From contig JAKBAU010000233.1 of assembly GCA_021808875.1 (NCBI GenBank), positions 1-5,555 on the forward strand: a DNA stretch of 5,555 nt. Direction: 5' to 3'. The stretch is from Pseudomonadota bacterium. GTDB lineage: Bacteria > Pseudomonadota > Alphaproteobacteria > Micropepsales > Micropepsaceae. This document shows positions 1 to 5,555 of this stretch, piece after piece; the stretch's first letter is position 1, and each line of letters opens with the position of its first letter. The translations under genes were made by a program, and so were the position numbers. Under the pieces are notes generated by a model, which was not told the origin of the DNA, did not search any database, and saw only the letters and a list, made by a program, of their open reading frames with translations.

Positions 1-1967
1 AGCGAACGGTCACGCTGACCGAATCCGGCAATGAGCGCATGGATGCGGCGTTGCGTGATGTGGGGCTGCTCACCGTAGGTGATCTTTATGATATCGAAAA
101 CATCACCCTCTTGCACCATGTCAATCAGGCGCTGAAGGCCCACAAGCTGTTCTTCAAGGACCGCGACTACATCGTCAAGGATCGTGAAGTCATGATCATT
201 GACGAGTTCACCGGCCGCATGATGCCGGGTCGGCGTTATTCGGAGGGACTGCATCAGGCGTTGGAAGCCAAAGAGGGCGTGGAGATCCAGCCGGAAAACG
301 TGACCTTGGCTTCGATCACCTTCCAGAATTACTTCCGCCTTTACAAGAAGCTTGCCGGCATGACCGGAACGGCGCTGACCGAGGCGGCGGAATTCATGGA
401 CATATATAAGCTCGATGTCATTGAAATTCCGACCAATCTTCCTATCGCACGCCTAGACCATGACGATGAGGTCTATCGTTCTGTGCCAGAGAAATATAAT
501 GCGATAGTCAAACTCATTCAGGATTGTCAAAGCCGTGGCCAGCCAGTCCTAGTTGGAACGGTCTCGATCGAAAAATCCGAAGAGCTTTCTGCTTTGCTGA
601 AAAAAAAGAAGATCGCACACAGCGTTCTCAATGCTCGCTACCATGAGCAGGAAGCCAGCATCGTGGCCCAGGCAGGCGTTTGCGGTGCGGTCACCATTGC
701 TACCAACATGGCGGGCCGAGGTACCGATATTCAGCTCGGTGGTAACGCCGATATGCGCATCAAGAACGAACTTAGTGCCATCACCGATGATGCCGAACGA
801 GCGCGCATGACGGAAAAGATCCGCGAAGAAGTTGCGGAAAACAAGAAGAAGGCTCTGGCCGCCGGCGGCCTCTACATCGTCGGAACCGAACGCCATGAGA
901 GCCGGCGTATCGATAACCAGCTTCGTGGTCGCTCCGGTCGCCAGGGCGATCCAGGAGCATCCAAGTTTTTCCTGTCGCTGCAGGACGATCTGATGCGCAT
1001 ATTCGGTTCGGATCGCATGGAATCGGTGCTCAAGCGCATCGGTCTTCAAGAAGATGAAGCCATTGCCCACCCATGGGTGAACAAGGCTCTAGAAAAAGCA
1101 CAACAGAAGGTCGAGGACCGCAATTTCGAGATCCGCAAAAATATCCTCAAATATGATGATGTGCTCAATGATCAGCGACGTGTCATATTTGAGCAGCGCA
1201 AGGAGATCATGGAAAGTGACGATGTCGCCGATCAGATCAAGGAATTTCGTGCGACAGTGATCGACGAGCTGGTGGCCCGCCACATTCCGGAAAAGGCCTA
1301 TGCGGAACAGTGGGATTCTGCCGGGTTGGAGGAGGAGGTCCGCACCATATTCGGATTGGAATTGCCGGTGGTAGAATGGGCCAAAGAGGAAGGAATTGCA
1401 GAAGAAGAGGTCCACGAGCGATTGACCAAAGCCGTGGAGGAACGGGCCGCGGAACGGGCTGCCAATTTTGGGCCTGACATCATGCGTTATGTCGAAAAGA
1501 CCGTTCTACTGCAGACCCTGGACCACAACTGGCGGGAGCATATCGTCAACCTTGATCATCTGCGCCAATATGTGGGACTGCGCGGCTATGGTCAGCTCGA
1601 CCCTCTCAACGAGTACAAGCAGGAAGCCTTCGCCCTCTTTGAAGCTCTGATCTCCAAGTTGCGTACCGACGTGGTCAGCCAGCTGCTGCAGCTGCAGATC
1701 AATGTCGAGGCGCCACCGACGCTGGAGGAGCCCAGTCTGCAACAACTTCAGGCACTGCATGTGGACCCCTATACCGGGGAAAATGAGTTCGACAGCGCCG
1801 ACTATGGTGCCGCCATTGCCAGGACCAACACTCCCTTCGTCCACCGCAACGAGAATGTGCAGGTCGATCCAAACAATCCGCAAACCTGGGGCAAAGTGCA
1901 GCGTAACGCACCATGTCCCTGTGGGTCAGGCCGCAAGTTCAAGCACTGCCATGGAGCCTTGGTGTAG
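1..1967 (+). CDS. secA: Protein translocase subunit SecA, 5'-truncated by window edge
   Basis: SecA is the cytoplasmic ATPase motor that drives unfolded preproteins through the SecYEG channel. The reading frame is open from base 3 ([12 protein letters not shown]...), so the ATG at 39 is internal and not the start. About 654 residues are present; full SecA is near 900, so roughly a quarter to a third is missing at the N-terminus, including NBD1 with the Walker motifs. Numbering from the Met at 39, what remains is: the end of the preprotein cross-linking domain and IDEFTGR (54-60); nucleotide-binding domain 2 with [12 protein letters not shown] (170-181), motif [11 protein letters not shown] (221-230) and the arginine-rich motif [13 protein letters not shown] (294-304); the helical scaffold and wing region (about 340-555); a variable linker; and a C-terminal SEC-C zinc motif [13 protein letters not shown] with likely ligands C626, C628, C637 and H638. 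That motif is known to bind SecB and phospholipid. No frameshift or missing residue is seen. Identification is by direct recall of the E. coli SecA sequence and is very secure. Confidence 0.98.
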   Translation, partial: RTVTLTESGNERMDAALRDVGLLTVGDLYDIENITLLHHVNQALKAHKLFFKDRDYIVKDREVMIIDEFTGRMMPGRRYSEGLHQALEAKEGVEIQPENVTLASITFQNYFRLYKKLAGMTGTALTEAAEFMDIYKLDVIEIPTNLPIARLDHDDEVYRSVPEKYNAIVKLIQDCQSRGQPVLVGTVSIEKSEELSALLKKKKIAHSVLNARYHEQEASIVAQAGVCGAVTIATNMAGRGTDIQLGGNADMRIKNELSAITDDAERARMTEKIREEVAENKKKALAAGGLYIVGTERHESRRIDNQLRGRSGRQGDPGASKFFLSLQDDLMRIFGSDRMESVLKRIGLQEDEAIAHPWVNKALEKAQQKVEDRNFEIRKNILKYDDVLNDQRRVIFEQRKEIMESDDVADQIKEFRATVIDELVARHIPEKAYAEQWDSAGLEEEVRTIFGLELPVVEWAKEEGIAEEEVHERLTKAVEERAAERAANFGPDIMRYVEKTVLLQTLDHNWREHIVNLDHLRQYVGLRGYGQLDPLNEYKQEAFALFEALISKLRTDVVSQLLQLQINVEAPPTLEEPSLQQLQALHVDPYTGENEFDSADYGAAIARTNTPFVHRNENVQVDPNNPQTWGKVQRNAPCPCGSGRKFKHCHGALV

Positions 1968-2000
1968 GCGAGGCGACTGGCCCCAACAGGCTTTGTCCGA

Positions 2001-2024
2001 GCTGCTGACGTGGCGTCATGCAGC
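2001..2024 (+). terminator. Bulged hairpin 33 nt after secA, possible terminator
   Basis: GCTGCTGACG (2001-2010) and CGTCA-T-GCAGC (2014-2024) form a 10-bp stem with one bulged T (2019) and a TGG loop. It starts 33 nt past the secA stop, a usual place for a terminator. The following bases (GAGCTCTTGACGG) lack a real U-tract, so a classical intrinsic terminator is not shown. It could instead protect the secA mRNA 3' end or be chance. Confidence 0.35.
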
Positions 2025-2110
2025 GAGCTCTTGACGGTGCCAAACCTGAGACAGGCAAGAAGGTTCGTCCCATCTTAAGTCTTGCGGTCGTCGGGACCTT
2101 GAGCTCGACG

Positions 2111-2151
2111 GCGCCGCAGACGGGGCTTTTCAACAACTGGGTTTGCGGCGC
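2111..2151 (+). promoter_or_regulatory. Inverted repeats with alternative pairings ahead of the epoxide hydrolase gene
   Basis: GCGCCGCA (2111-2118) is perfectly complementary to TGCGGCGC (2144-2151), giving an 8-bp stem with a 25-nt loop that ends 32 nt before the ATG at 2184. The same left arm can pair locally with CGGGGC (2121-2126), with one G-G mismatch and a CAGA loop, followed by TTTT (2127-2130), which resembles a weak terminator. A third dyad, TTGCG-G-CGCAA (2143-2153), overlaps the right arm. This may be a leader switch or a repressor site for the downstream pair of genes. The pairings are seen directly; the function is inferred. The gap 1968-2183 contains no gene I can support and no good -35/-10 pair. 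Confidence 0.3.
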
Positions 2152-2183
2152 AAGCTGGCAGGGCAGCTCAGGGACCTACCAGC

Positions 2184-3335
2184 ATGCCGCAATCCTTTCG
2201 TATTGAAATCGGTCAGCCCACCATCAATGCCATCCTGCGCAAAGTCCGCGCCTTTGAGTGGCACGAAGCACCTCAGGGGCCCGGACTTGATGACAGCTGG
2301 GCCTATGGCGCCAACCTCAAATACATGCGTGAGCTGTGCCGCTATTGGGTTGAGAACTACGACTGGTTTCATTGGCAGGACCAGCTCAATCGGTTTGCCC
2401 AATACCGGGCTGAAATCGAGGGGCTATCCATTCATTTCTATCATGAGCCGGGTTCTGGGCCCGCGCCACGCCCTCTCATCCTCAGTCATGGCTGGCCAGG
2501 CTCGGTATTTGAGTTCCTTCACATCATCGATCAGCTCGCTCATCCTGAACGCCATGGCGGAGATGTCCGCGACGCATTTACTGTGATTGTGCCCTCGCTT
2601 CCGGGCTATGGCTTTTCGGGCAAGCCCCAGCGACCGATCTCGCCGCGAACGATTGCCCGTATGTTCGATCGCCTCATGACTGAGGTACTGAACCTGCCGG
2701 GCTACATCGCGCAGGGAGGTGATTGGGGTTCGGCGATTTCGGGCTGGATGGGTTATGAAGGCAAGGGTTGCAGGGCAGTCCATCTCAACATGATGGGCTG
2801 GCGTACGCCCGGTGACACGCCGCTGAGCGAAGAAGAAAGGGAGCATGCCGCTCGCGCGGAACAGCTGTTCAACATGGAGGGCGCCTATTTCCGCGAACAG
2901 TCCACAAAACCTCAGACCTTGTCCTATGCGATGATGGATTCACCGGTCGGAGCCTGCGCCTGGATCGTCGAGAAATTTTACGGCTGGTCAGACATCCGCA
3001 GTGATTTTGAGGCCGTCTATTCCAAGGATCAGCTGCTCACCAATGTCATGATCTACCTGGTGTCGCGCAGCTTCAACACGGCAAGTTGGCTTTATCGCGG
3101 CCTGTTCGAGGATTTAAGTGGCGAGCCTGTGCCGCCAGGAGCGAGGATCGAACGGCCCGTGGCCATCGCCCGCTTCCCGGTCGATCTCATCCCGTTTCCC
3201 CCACGCAGCCAGGTCGAACGCAGCATGAATGTGGTTCGCTGGAGCGAATTTGCCGAGGGCGGCCATTTTGCCGCGCTTGAGCGTCCCAACGATATCGTAT
3301 ACGATATACAGAATTTCGCCCAAGGATTAGGCTAA
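2184..3335 (+). CDS. Epoxide hydrolase, EHN-domain (microsomal-type) alpha/beta hydrolase
   Basis: Predicted to open epoxides to vicinal diols through a covalent ester intermediate; probably cytoplasmic, as no signal peptide or membrane anchor is visible. The 383 residues match the usual bacterial length. The N-terminal EHN domain spans about 1-105, followed by an alpha/beta-hydrolase core with a helical cap. Motifs: oxyanion HGWPGS (102-107); PSLPGYGFS (137-145); nucleophile D180 in QGGDWGS; cap tyrosine Y235 in GAYFREQSTKP, matching the SGYMHIQCTKP stretch of mammalian microsomal enzyme; second cap tyrosine Y304; charge-relay acid D334 in FPVD; and general base H361 in AEGGHFAALERP. All five key residues are thus present, so an active enzyme is expected. 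The ATG at 2184 is the only sensible start: the EHN domain begins at once (FRIEIGQPTINAILRKVR), with a weak AGGG about 10 nt upstream. The gene abuts the hydroxyproline epimerase-like gene. The substrate cannot be read from the sequence. Confidence 0.93.
   Translation: MPQSFRIEIGQPTINAILRKVRAFEWHEAPQGPGLDDSWAYGANLKYMRELCRYWVENYDWFHWQDQLNRFAQYRAEIEGLSIHFYHEPGSGPAPRPLILSHGWPGSVFEFLHIIDQLAHPERHGGDVRDAFTVIVPSLPGYGFSGKPQRPISPRTIARMFDRLMTEVLNLPGYIAQGGDWGSAISGWMGYEGKGCRAVHLNMMGWRTPGDTPLSEEEREHAARAEQLFNMEGAYFREQSTKPQTLSYAMMDSPVGACAWIVEKFYGWSDIRSDFEAVYSKDQLLTNVMIYLVSRSFNTASWLYRGLFEDLSGEPVPPGARIERPVAIARFPVDLIPFPPRSQVERSMNVVRWSEFAEGGHFAALERPNDIVYDIQNFAQGLG
3292..3307. repeat. Perfect 16-bp palindrome near the 3' end of the epoxide hydrolase gene
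   Basis: ATATCGTATACGATAT reads the same on both strands (half-sites 3292-3299 and 3300-3307). It lies in codons for D-I-V-Y-D-I and ends 28 nt before the ATG of the next gene. It includes an ATA codon, usually rare in GC-rich genomes. It could be a dimeric regulator site for an internal promoter, or chance. Confidence 0.6.
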
Positions 3336-3338
3336 ATG
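3322..3338 (+). promoter_or_regulatory. Shine-Dalgarno and TAA-ATG junction setting the start of the second gene
   Basis: AAGGA (3322-3326) lies 9 nt before the ATG at 3336, inside the last codons of the epoxide hydrolase gene. The stop TAA (3333-3335) and the start ATG (3336-3338) are contiguous and in the same frame. This fixes the start of the epimerase-like gene and predicts translational coupling or re-initiation. Confidence 0.75.
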
Positions 3339-4367
3339 CGCAGTGCGCGACTTGTTCACATCGTCAGCTGTCATGCTGAAGGGGAGGTCGGAGAGGTCAT
3401 CGTCGGTGGGGTCGCGCCGCCACCTGGTAACACAGTATGGGAGCAGTCACGTTTCATAGCCCGGGACGGACGGCTGCGCAGCTTTGTCCTCAACGAACCG
3501 CGCGGCGGAGTATTCAAGCATGTCAGCCTCCTTGTACCGCCAAAGACAGCTGGCGCCGACATGGGTTGGATCGTCATGGAACCGGAAGATACGCCGCCCA
3601 TGTCCGGATCCAATTCGATGTGTGTGGCCACAGTGTTATTGGAGACCGGCATCCTGCCGATGTACGAACCCCAGACCATCTTGCATATCGAGGCGCCTGG
3701 CGGTGTAGTGGAGGCAACGGCCGCCTGTCGTGACGGCAAGGTCGAGTGGATCCGCATCCGTAATGTTCCGTCCTTTGCTGATCGTCTGGATGCGCCCCTC
3801 GAGGTGGAGGGCTTGGGCACACTCACCGTCGACACGGCTTATGGCGGCGACAGCTTTGTGATCGCTGATGCCCGTGCACTGGGCTTCGCCTTACGCCCCG
3901 ATGAAGCGCGCGATCTCGCGGAAGCTGGCATCCGAATTACCAGAGCTGCCAACCAGCAGCTGGGTTTCCGCCACCCGGAAAATCCGGACTGGGATCATAT
4001 CTCCTTCTGCCTTTTGGCGGCCCCCATTACGCAGCAGGGCGATTGCTGGGTCGGCCGCAATACCGTCGCCATACAGCCAGGTAAGCTGGATCGTTCACCC
4101 TGCGGTACCGGCTGCTCCGCGCGAATGGCCGTGCTTCATGCGCGCGGCATCTTGAGGACAGGCGACAGATTCATTGGACGCTCGATCATCGACAGTGTGT
4201 TTCACTGCCGCATCGAGGATGTGGCCAAGGCTGGCCACCGCTCCGCTATCATTCCCAGCATTCAGGGCCGCGCCTTTATCACCGGCACGCACCAGCTGAT
4301 GCTGGACCCGAGCGATCCTTGGCCCGAGGGCTACAAGCTCTCCGACACCTGGCCAAAGCTTGCCTGA
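3336..4367 (+). CDS. Proline racemase superfamily protein: 4-hydroxyproline epimerase or trans-3-hydroxy-L-proline dehydratase type
   Basis: Members of this family act at the alpha carbon of proline or hydroxyproline with two opposed catalytic residues. They either invert the centre (racemase/epimerase) or remove water from trans-3-hydroxy-L-proline. The 343 residues match the family length, and the start [21 protein letters not shown] is the typical N-terminus, so the ATG at 3336 is right. Visible motifs: [17 protein letters not shown] (53-69); first active site MSGSNSM (89-95); [19 protein letters not shown] (143-161); AYGGDSFV (168-175); second active site [11 protein letters not shown] (252-262); and [19 protein letters not shown] (315-333). 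The first catalytic position is Ser90 rather than Cys, the His two residues later in proline racemase is Ser92, and Cys256 and Asp252 are kept. Characterised Ser/Cys members are, to my knowledge, linked to hydroxyproline epimerase and/or dehydratase activity rather than proline racemase; the precise reaction is not decided here. No other hydroxyproline catabolic gene lies in the window. Confidence 0.9.
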   Translation: MRSARLVHIVSCHAEGEVGEVIVGGVAPPPGNTVWEQSRFIARDGRLRSFVLNEPRGGVFKHVSLLVPPKTAGADMGWIVMEPEDTPPMSGSNSMCVATVLLETGILPMYEPQTILHIEAPGGVVEATAACRDGKVEWIRIRNVPSFADRLDAPLEVEGLGTLTVDTAYGGDSFVIADARALGFALRPDEARDLAEAGIRITRAANQQLGFRHPENPDWDHISFCLLAAPITQQGDCWVGRNTVAIQPGKLDRSPCGTGCSARMAVLHARGILRTGDRFIGRSIIDSVFHCRIEDVAKAGHRSAIIPSIQGRAFITGTHQLMLDPSDPWPEGYKLSDTWPKLA

Positions 4368-4370
4368 GCG

Positions 4371-5327
4371 TCAGATGAGATCACGTCCCATCGCCAGATA
4401 TTTGTCACGGCGCTGCTGCTTGAGCTGGGCCGGCAGCAGCGTGCTCAATTCGTTCAGGGACCGCGCGATGGTTTCTCCCACCGCCTGAATGGCTTCATCA
4501 GGCGCCCGGTGTGCCCCGCCCAATGGTTCGGATACAATGCCATCGATCAGCTTCAGATCGAGCAGATCCTGAGCCGAAATACGCATTGCCGCCGCCGCCT
4601 CCTGGGCTTTGTCAGCGGAGCGCCACAGTATCGACGCGCAACCTTCCGGCGAGATTACCGCATAGATGGCATGTTCCAGCATGAATACGCGGTTGGCCAC
4701 GGCAATGCCCAGTGCACCACCAGACATGCCCTCGCCGATGATCATCGCAATAAAGGGTACCTTCAGGTTGAGGCTCTTTTCGGTAGCACGCGCGATCGCC
4801 TCTGCCTGCCCCCGCTCCTCGGCCCCCACCCCAGGATAGGCACCAGCCGTGTCAACGAAGGAAAGCACCGGCAGACCAAAGCGCTCCGCCAGGTCAAACA
4901 GGCGCACGGCCTTACGGTAACCCTCCGGCATGGCCATGCCGAAATTGTGCTTAAGGCGCGACTGGGTATCGTTACCTTTTTCATGGCCAAGCACGGCGAC
5001 AGCCTGGCCGCGAAAGCGCCCGAGACCAGCCATCACCGCCTGGTCCTCCCCAAACTGGCGATCGCCCGCCAGGAGCGTGAACTCGTCGATCAATCCGCTC
5101 AGATAATCCGAAAAATGTGGCCGCGCCGGGTGCCTGGCGACCAGGGCCTTCTGCCAGGGCGACAGCCTGGCATAGGTCTCCTTAATCAGCCCCGAGACCC
5201 TCGCCTGCAGGCGTCCAACGTCCTCCTCGATGTTCATCGAGGGGTCTTGCTCGGCCAGCTGGCGTAGCTCGACTATTTTACCTTCGAGTTCAGCAATCGG
5301 GCGTTCAAAGTCCAGATAAACGTGCAT
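4371..5327 (-). CDS. accA: Acetyl-CoA carboxylase carboxyltransferase subunit alpha
   Basis: AccA pairs with AccD to form the carboxyltransferase that moves CO2 from carboxybiotin on AccB to acetyl-CoA, making malonyl-CoA for fatty acid synthesis in the cytoplasm. The 318 residues compare with 319 in E. coli. The N-terminal helical segment YLDFERPIAELEGKI (4-18) is the family start and supports the ATG at 5325-5327. Core crotonase-fold motifs are intact: GHEKGNDT (114-121), NFGMAMPEGYRKA (128-140), VDTAGAYPGVGAEERGQ (158-174), the glycine-rich GEGMSGGALGIAVANRV (198-214), ISPEGCASILWRSADKA (225-241) and IDGIVSEPLGGAHR (261-274). The Shine-Dalgarno is poor (TGAGCAAAG before the ATG), so translation may be modest or helped by leader structure. 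The gene stands alone on its strand here, as is common because accA is often unlinked to accD or accBC. It converges on the epimerase-like gene with 3 bp between stops, so the two transcripts probably overlap. Confidence 0.98.
   Translation of the reverse strand: MHVYLDFERPIAELEGKIVELRQLAEQDPSMNIEEDVGRLQARVSGLIKETYARLSPWQKALVARHPARPHFSDYLSGLIDEFTLLAGDRQFGEDQAVMAGLGRFRGQAVAVLGHEKGNDTQSRLKHNFGMAMPEGYRKAVRLFDLAERFGLPVLSFVDTAGAYPGVGAEERGQAEAIARATEKSLNLKVPFIAMIIGEGMSGGALGIAVANRVFMLEHAIYAVISPEGCASILWRSADKAQEAAAAMRISAQDLLDLKLIDGIVSEPLGGAHRAPDEAIQAVGETIARSLNELSTLLPAQLKQQRRDKYLAMGRDLI
4411..4441. repeat. 9-bp inverted repeat inside the 3' end of accA
   Basis: CGCTGCTGC (4411-4419) and GCAGCAGCG (4433-4441) are perfectly complementary around a 13-nt loop, extended by a G-T wobble. 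It lies within accA codons for LLPAQLKQQRR. Since the convergent genes leave only 3 bp between stops, such a stem could help end the plus-strand transcript, but no T-tract follows on either strand. It may also be a by-product of leucine and glutamine codons. Confidence 0.4.
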
Positions 5328-5360
5328 CTTTGCTCAGAAATTCCGTTCTGCTAGGCACGG

Positions 5361-5389
5361 GGAAAATGCCGCGGAAAATGGCCCGCGGC
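5361..5389. repeat. Tandem GGAAAATG repeat and GC-rich inverted repeat upstream of accA
   Basis: GGAAAATG occurs at 5361-5368 and again at 5373-5380, 12 bp apart, roughly one helical turn, with similar flanks (ggaaaatgCC and ggaaaatgGC). Overlapping it, GCCGCGG (5368-5374) and CCGCGGC (5383-5389) form a perfect 7-bp all-GC inverted repeat around an 8-nt loop. The cluster sits 34-62 bp before the accA start, over the -10 and spacer of the proposed promoter, so it could be an operator or an RNA leader hairpin. Confidence 0.5.
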
Positions 5390-5403
5390 CCTGGTAATGT
5401 CAA
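5375..5403 (-). promoter_or_regulatory. accA: Candidate sigma-70 type promoter for accA
   Basis: On the minus strand a perfect TTGACA (-35, 5398-5403) is followed after 17 nt by CATTTT (5375-5380), a weak -10 matching three of six consensus bases. The -10 box lies about 48 bp before the accA ATG, leaving a short leader. The -35 and spacing are seen directly; activity is inferred. The second CATTTT at 5363-5368 is too far from this -35 to pair with it. Confidence 0.5.
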
Positions 5404-5426
5404 CAAACACGGCTGGGCGGCACCAT
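5400..5426 (-). other. Possible 8-codon leader ORF (MVPPSRVC)
   Basis: On the minus strand AAGGGGGGG (5430-5438) precedes ATG GTG CCG ..., which ends in TGA at 5400-5402 after eight codons. The ribosome-site-like purine run is stronger than that of accA itself. It would only be transcribed from a promoter further right, because the TTGACA element at 5398-5403 overlaps its stop. The stretch 5404-5465 otherwise shows nothing I can name. It may be chance. Confidence 0.15.
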
Positions 5427-5465
5427 ATGCCCCCCCTTAACGAAAAGTACCCTGACTTCAATCCT

Positions 5466-5555
5466 TTAACGATCTCCCCGCGCGGCGACGCCACCCGTTT
5501 GCAGTCGCCCCAGCCCTTCGATCACCCGCTCCTGGCAGCTTGGTGCTGGCTGCTT
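5466..5555 (-). CDS. Possible C-terminal end of an unrecognised minus-strand gene
   Basis: Read on the minus strand from the window edge, 29 codons are open (KQPAPSCQERVIEGLGRLQ...) and end at TAA (5466-5468). The short helix-like segment QERVIEGLGRL is the only protein-like trait. A second minus-strand frame is also open here to a TGA at 5458-5460, so the coding frame is not settled and this may be non-coding. I do not recognise the family. If real, the gene lies about 138 bp before accA on the same strand. Confidence 0.25.
   Translation of the reverse strand, partial: KQPAPSCQERVIEGLGRLQTGGVAARGDR

Noticed and set aside
39..41. ATG at 39 as the true secA start
   Set aside because: The frame is open upstream to the window edge, and the residues before it ([12 protein letters not shown]) align with internal SecA sequence, so the gene begins outside the window.
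549..1070. 173-codon open frame on the minus strand opposite secA
   Set aside because: Antisense to the conserved SecA NBD2 region, with no family-like motif; treated as a shadow. The same holds for the minus frames at 1089-1415 and 1506-1883.
1679..1697. CTG/CAG-rich stretch near the secA 3' end that looks like a short repeat
   Set aside because: It is explained by the codons for S-Q-L-L-Q-L-Q; the copies are not a regular tandem repeat.
2031..2059. TTGACG as a -35 box for an epoxide hydrolase promoter
   Set aside because: No -10-like hexamer occurs at 16-18 nt spacing (the bases there are GGCAAG or similar).
2018..2206. 62-codon plus-strand frame in the gap between secA and the epoxide hydrolase gene
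   Set aside because: Its ATG lies within the post-secA hairpin with no Shine-Dalgarno, it overlaps the epoxide hydrolase start, and the protein resembles nothing known to me. The opposing minus frame at 1939-2136 is equally unsupported.
4509..5267. 252-codon open frame on the plus strand opposite accA
   Set aside because: It is wholly antisense to an intact, highly conserved accA, and its translation shows no recognisable domain. Long antisense frames are common in GC-rich coding DNA.
5437..5471. TTAACG elements resembling CtrA half-sites (TTAA-N7-TTAA) upstream of accA
   Set aside because: Only one TTAA is followed at the right spacing by TACC rather than TTAA. The match is too weak to claim, although CtrA sites would fit an alphaproteobacterium.

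Overview
The window looks like chromosomal DNA from an alphaproteobacterium, perhaps of the Rhizobiales type. This is judged by eye from protein sequence. The SecA tail reads [19 protein letters not shown] and AccA begins with YLDFERPIAELEGKI, both in the style of that class. The DNA is moderately GC-rich, and nothing in base or codon use marks any block as clearly foreign. I see no tRNA, rRNA, CRISPR array, insertion sequence or phage gene.

Layout. Bases 1-1967 (+) hold the 3' three-quarters or so of secA, cut by the left window edge. Bases 1968-2183 are a gap without a convincing gene but rich in inverted repeats, including a bulged hairpin just after secA and two competing hairpins before the next gene. 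Bases 2184-3335 (+) encode an epoxide hydrolase of the microsomal/EHN-domain alpha/beta-hydrolase type with all catalytic residues visible. Bases 3336-4367 (+) encode a proline racemase superfamily protein (hydroxyproline epimerase or trans-3-hydroxyproline dehydratase type) with a Ser/Cys active-site pair. Its ATG follows the epoxide hydrolase stop codon directly and in the same frame. Bases 4371-5327 (-) are accA, convergent with the previous gene with 3 bp between stop codons. Bases 5328-5555 carry the probable accA control region, with a perfect TTGACA element, a tandem repeat and a GC-rich inverted repeat, and possibly the tail of another minus-strand gene at the right edge.

How they relate. 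secA (protein export) and accA (first step of fatty acid synthesis) are housekeeping genes. Between them sits a two-gene unit of apparently metabolic character. The two genes are almost certainly co-transcribed and probably translationally coupled, which suggests a shared or sequential substrate, but nothing in the window names that substrate. This unit is the most interesting part of the window. The rest is ordinary genome, with several possible regulatory structures that need experimental support.
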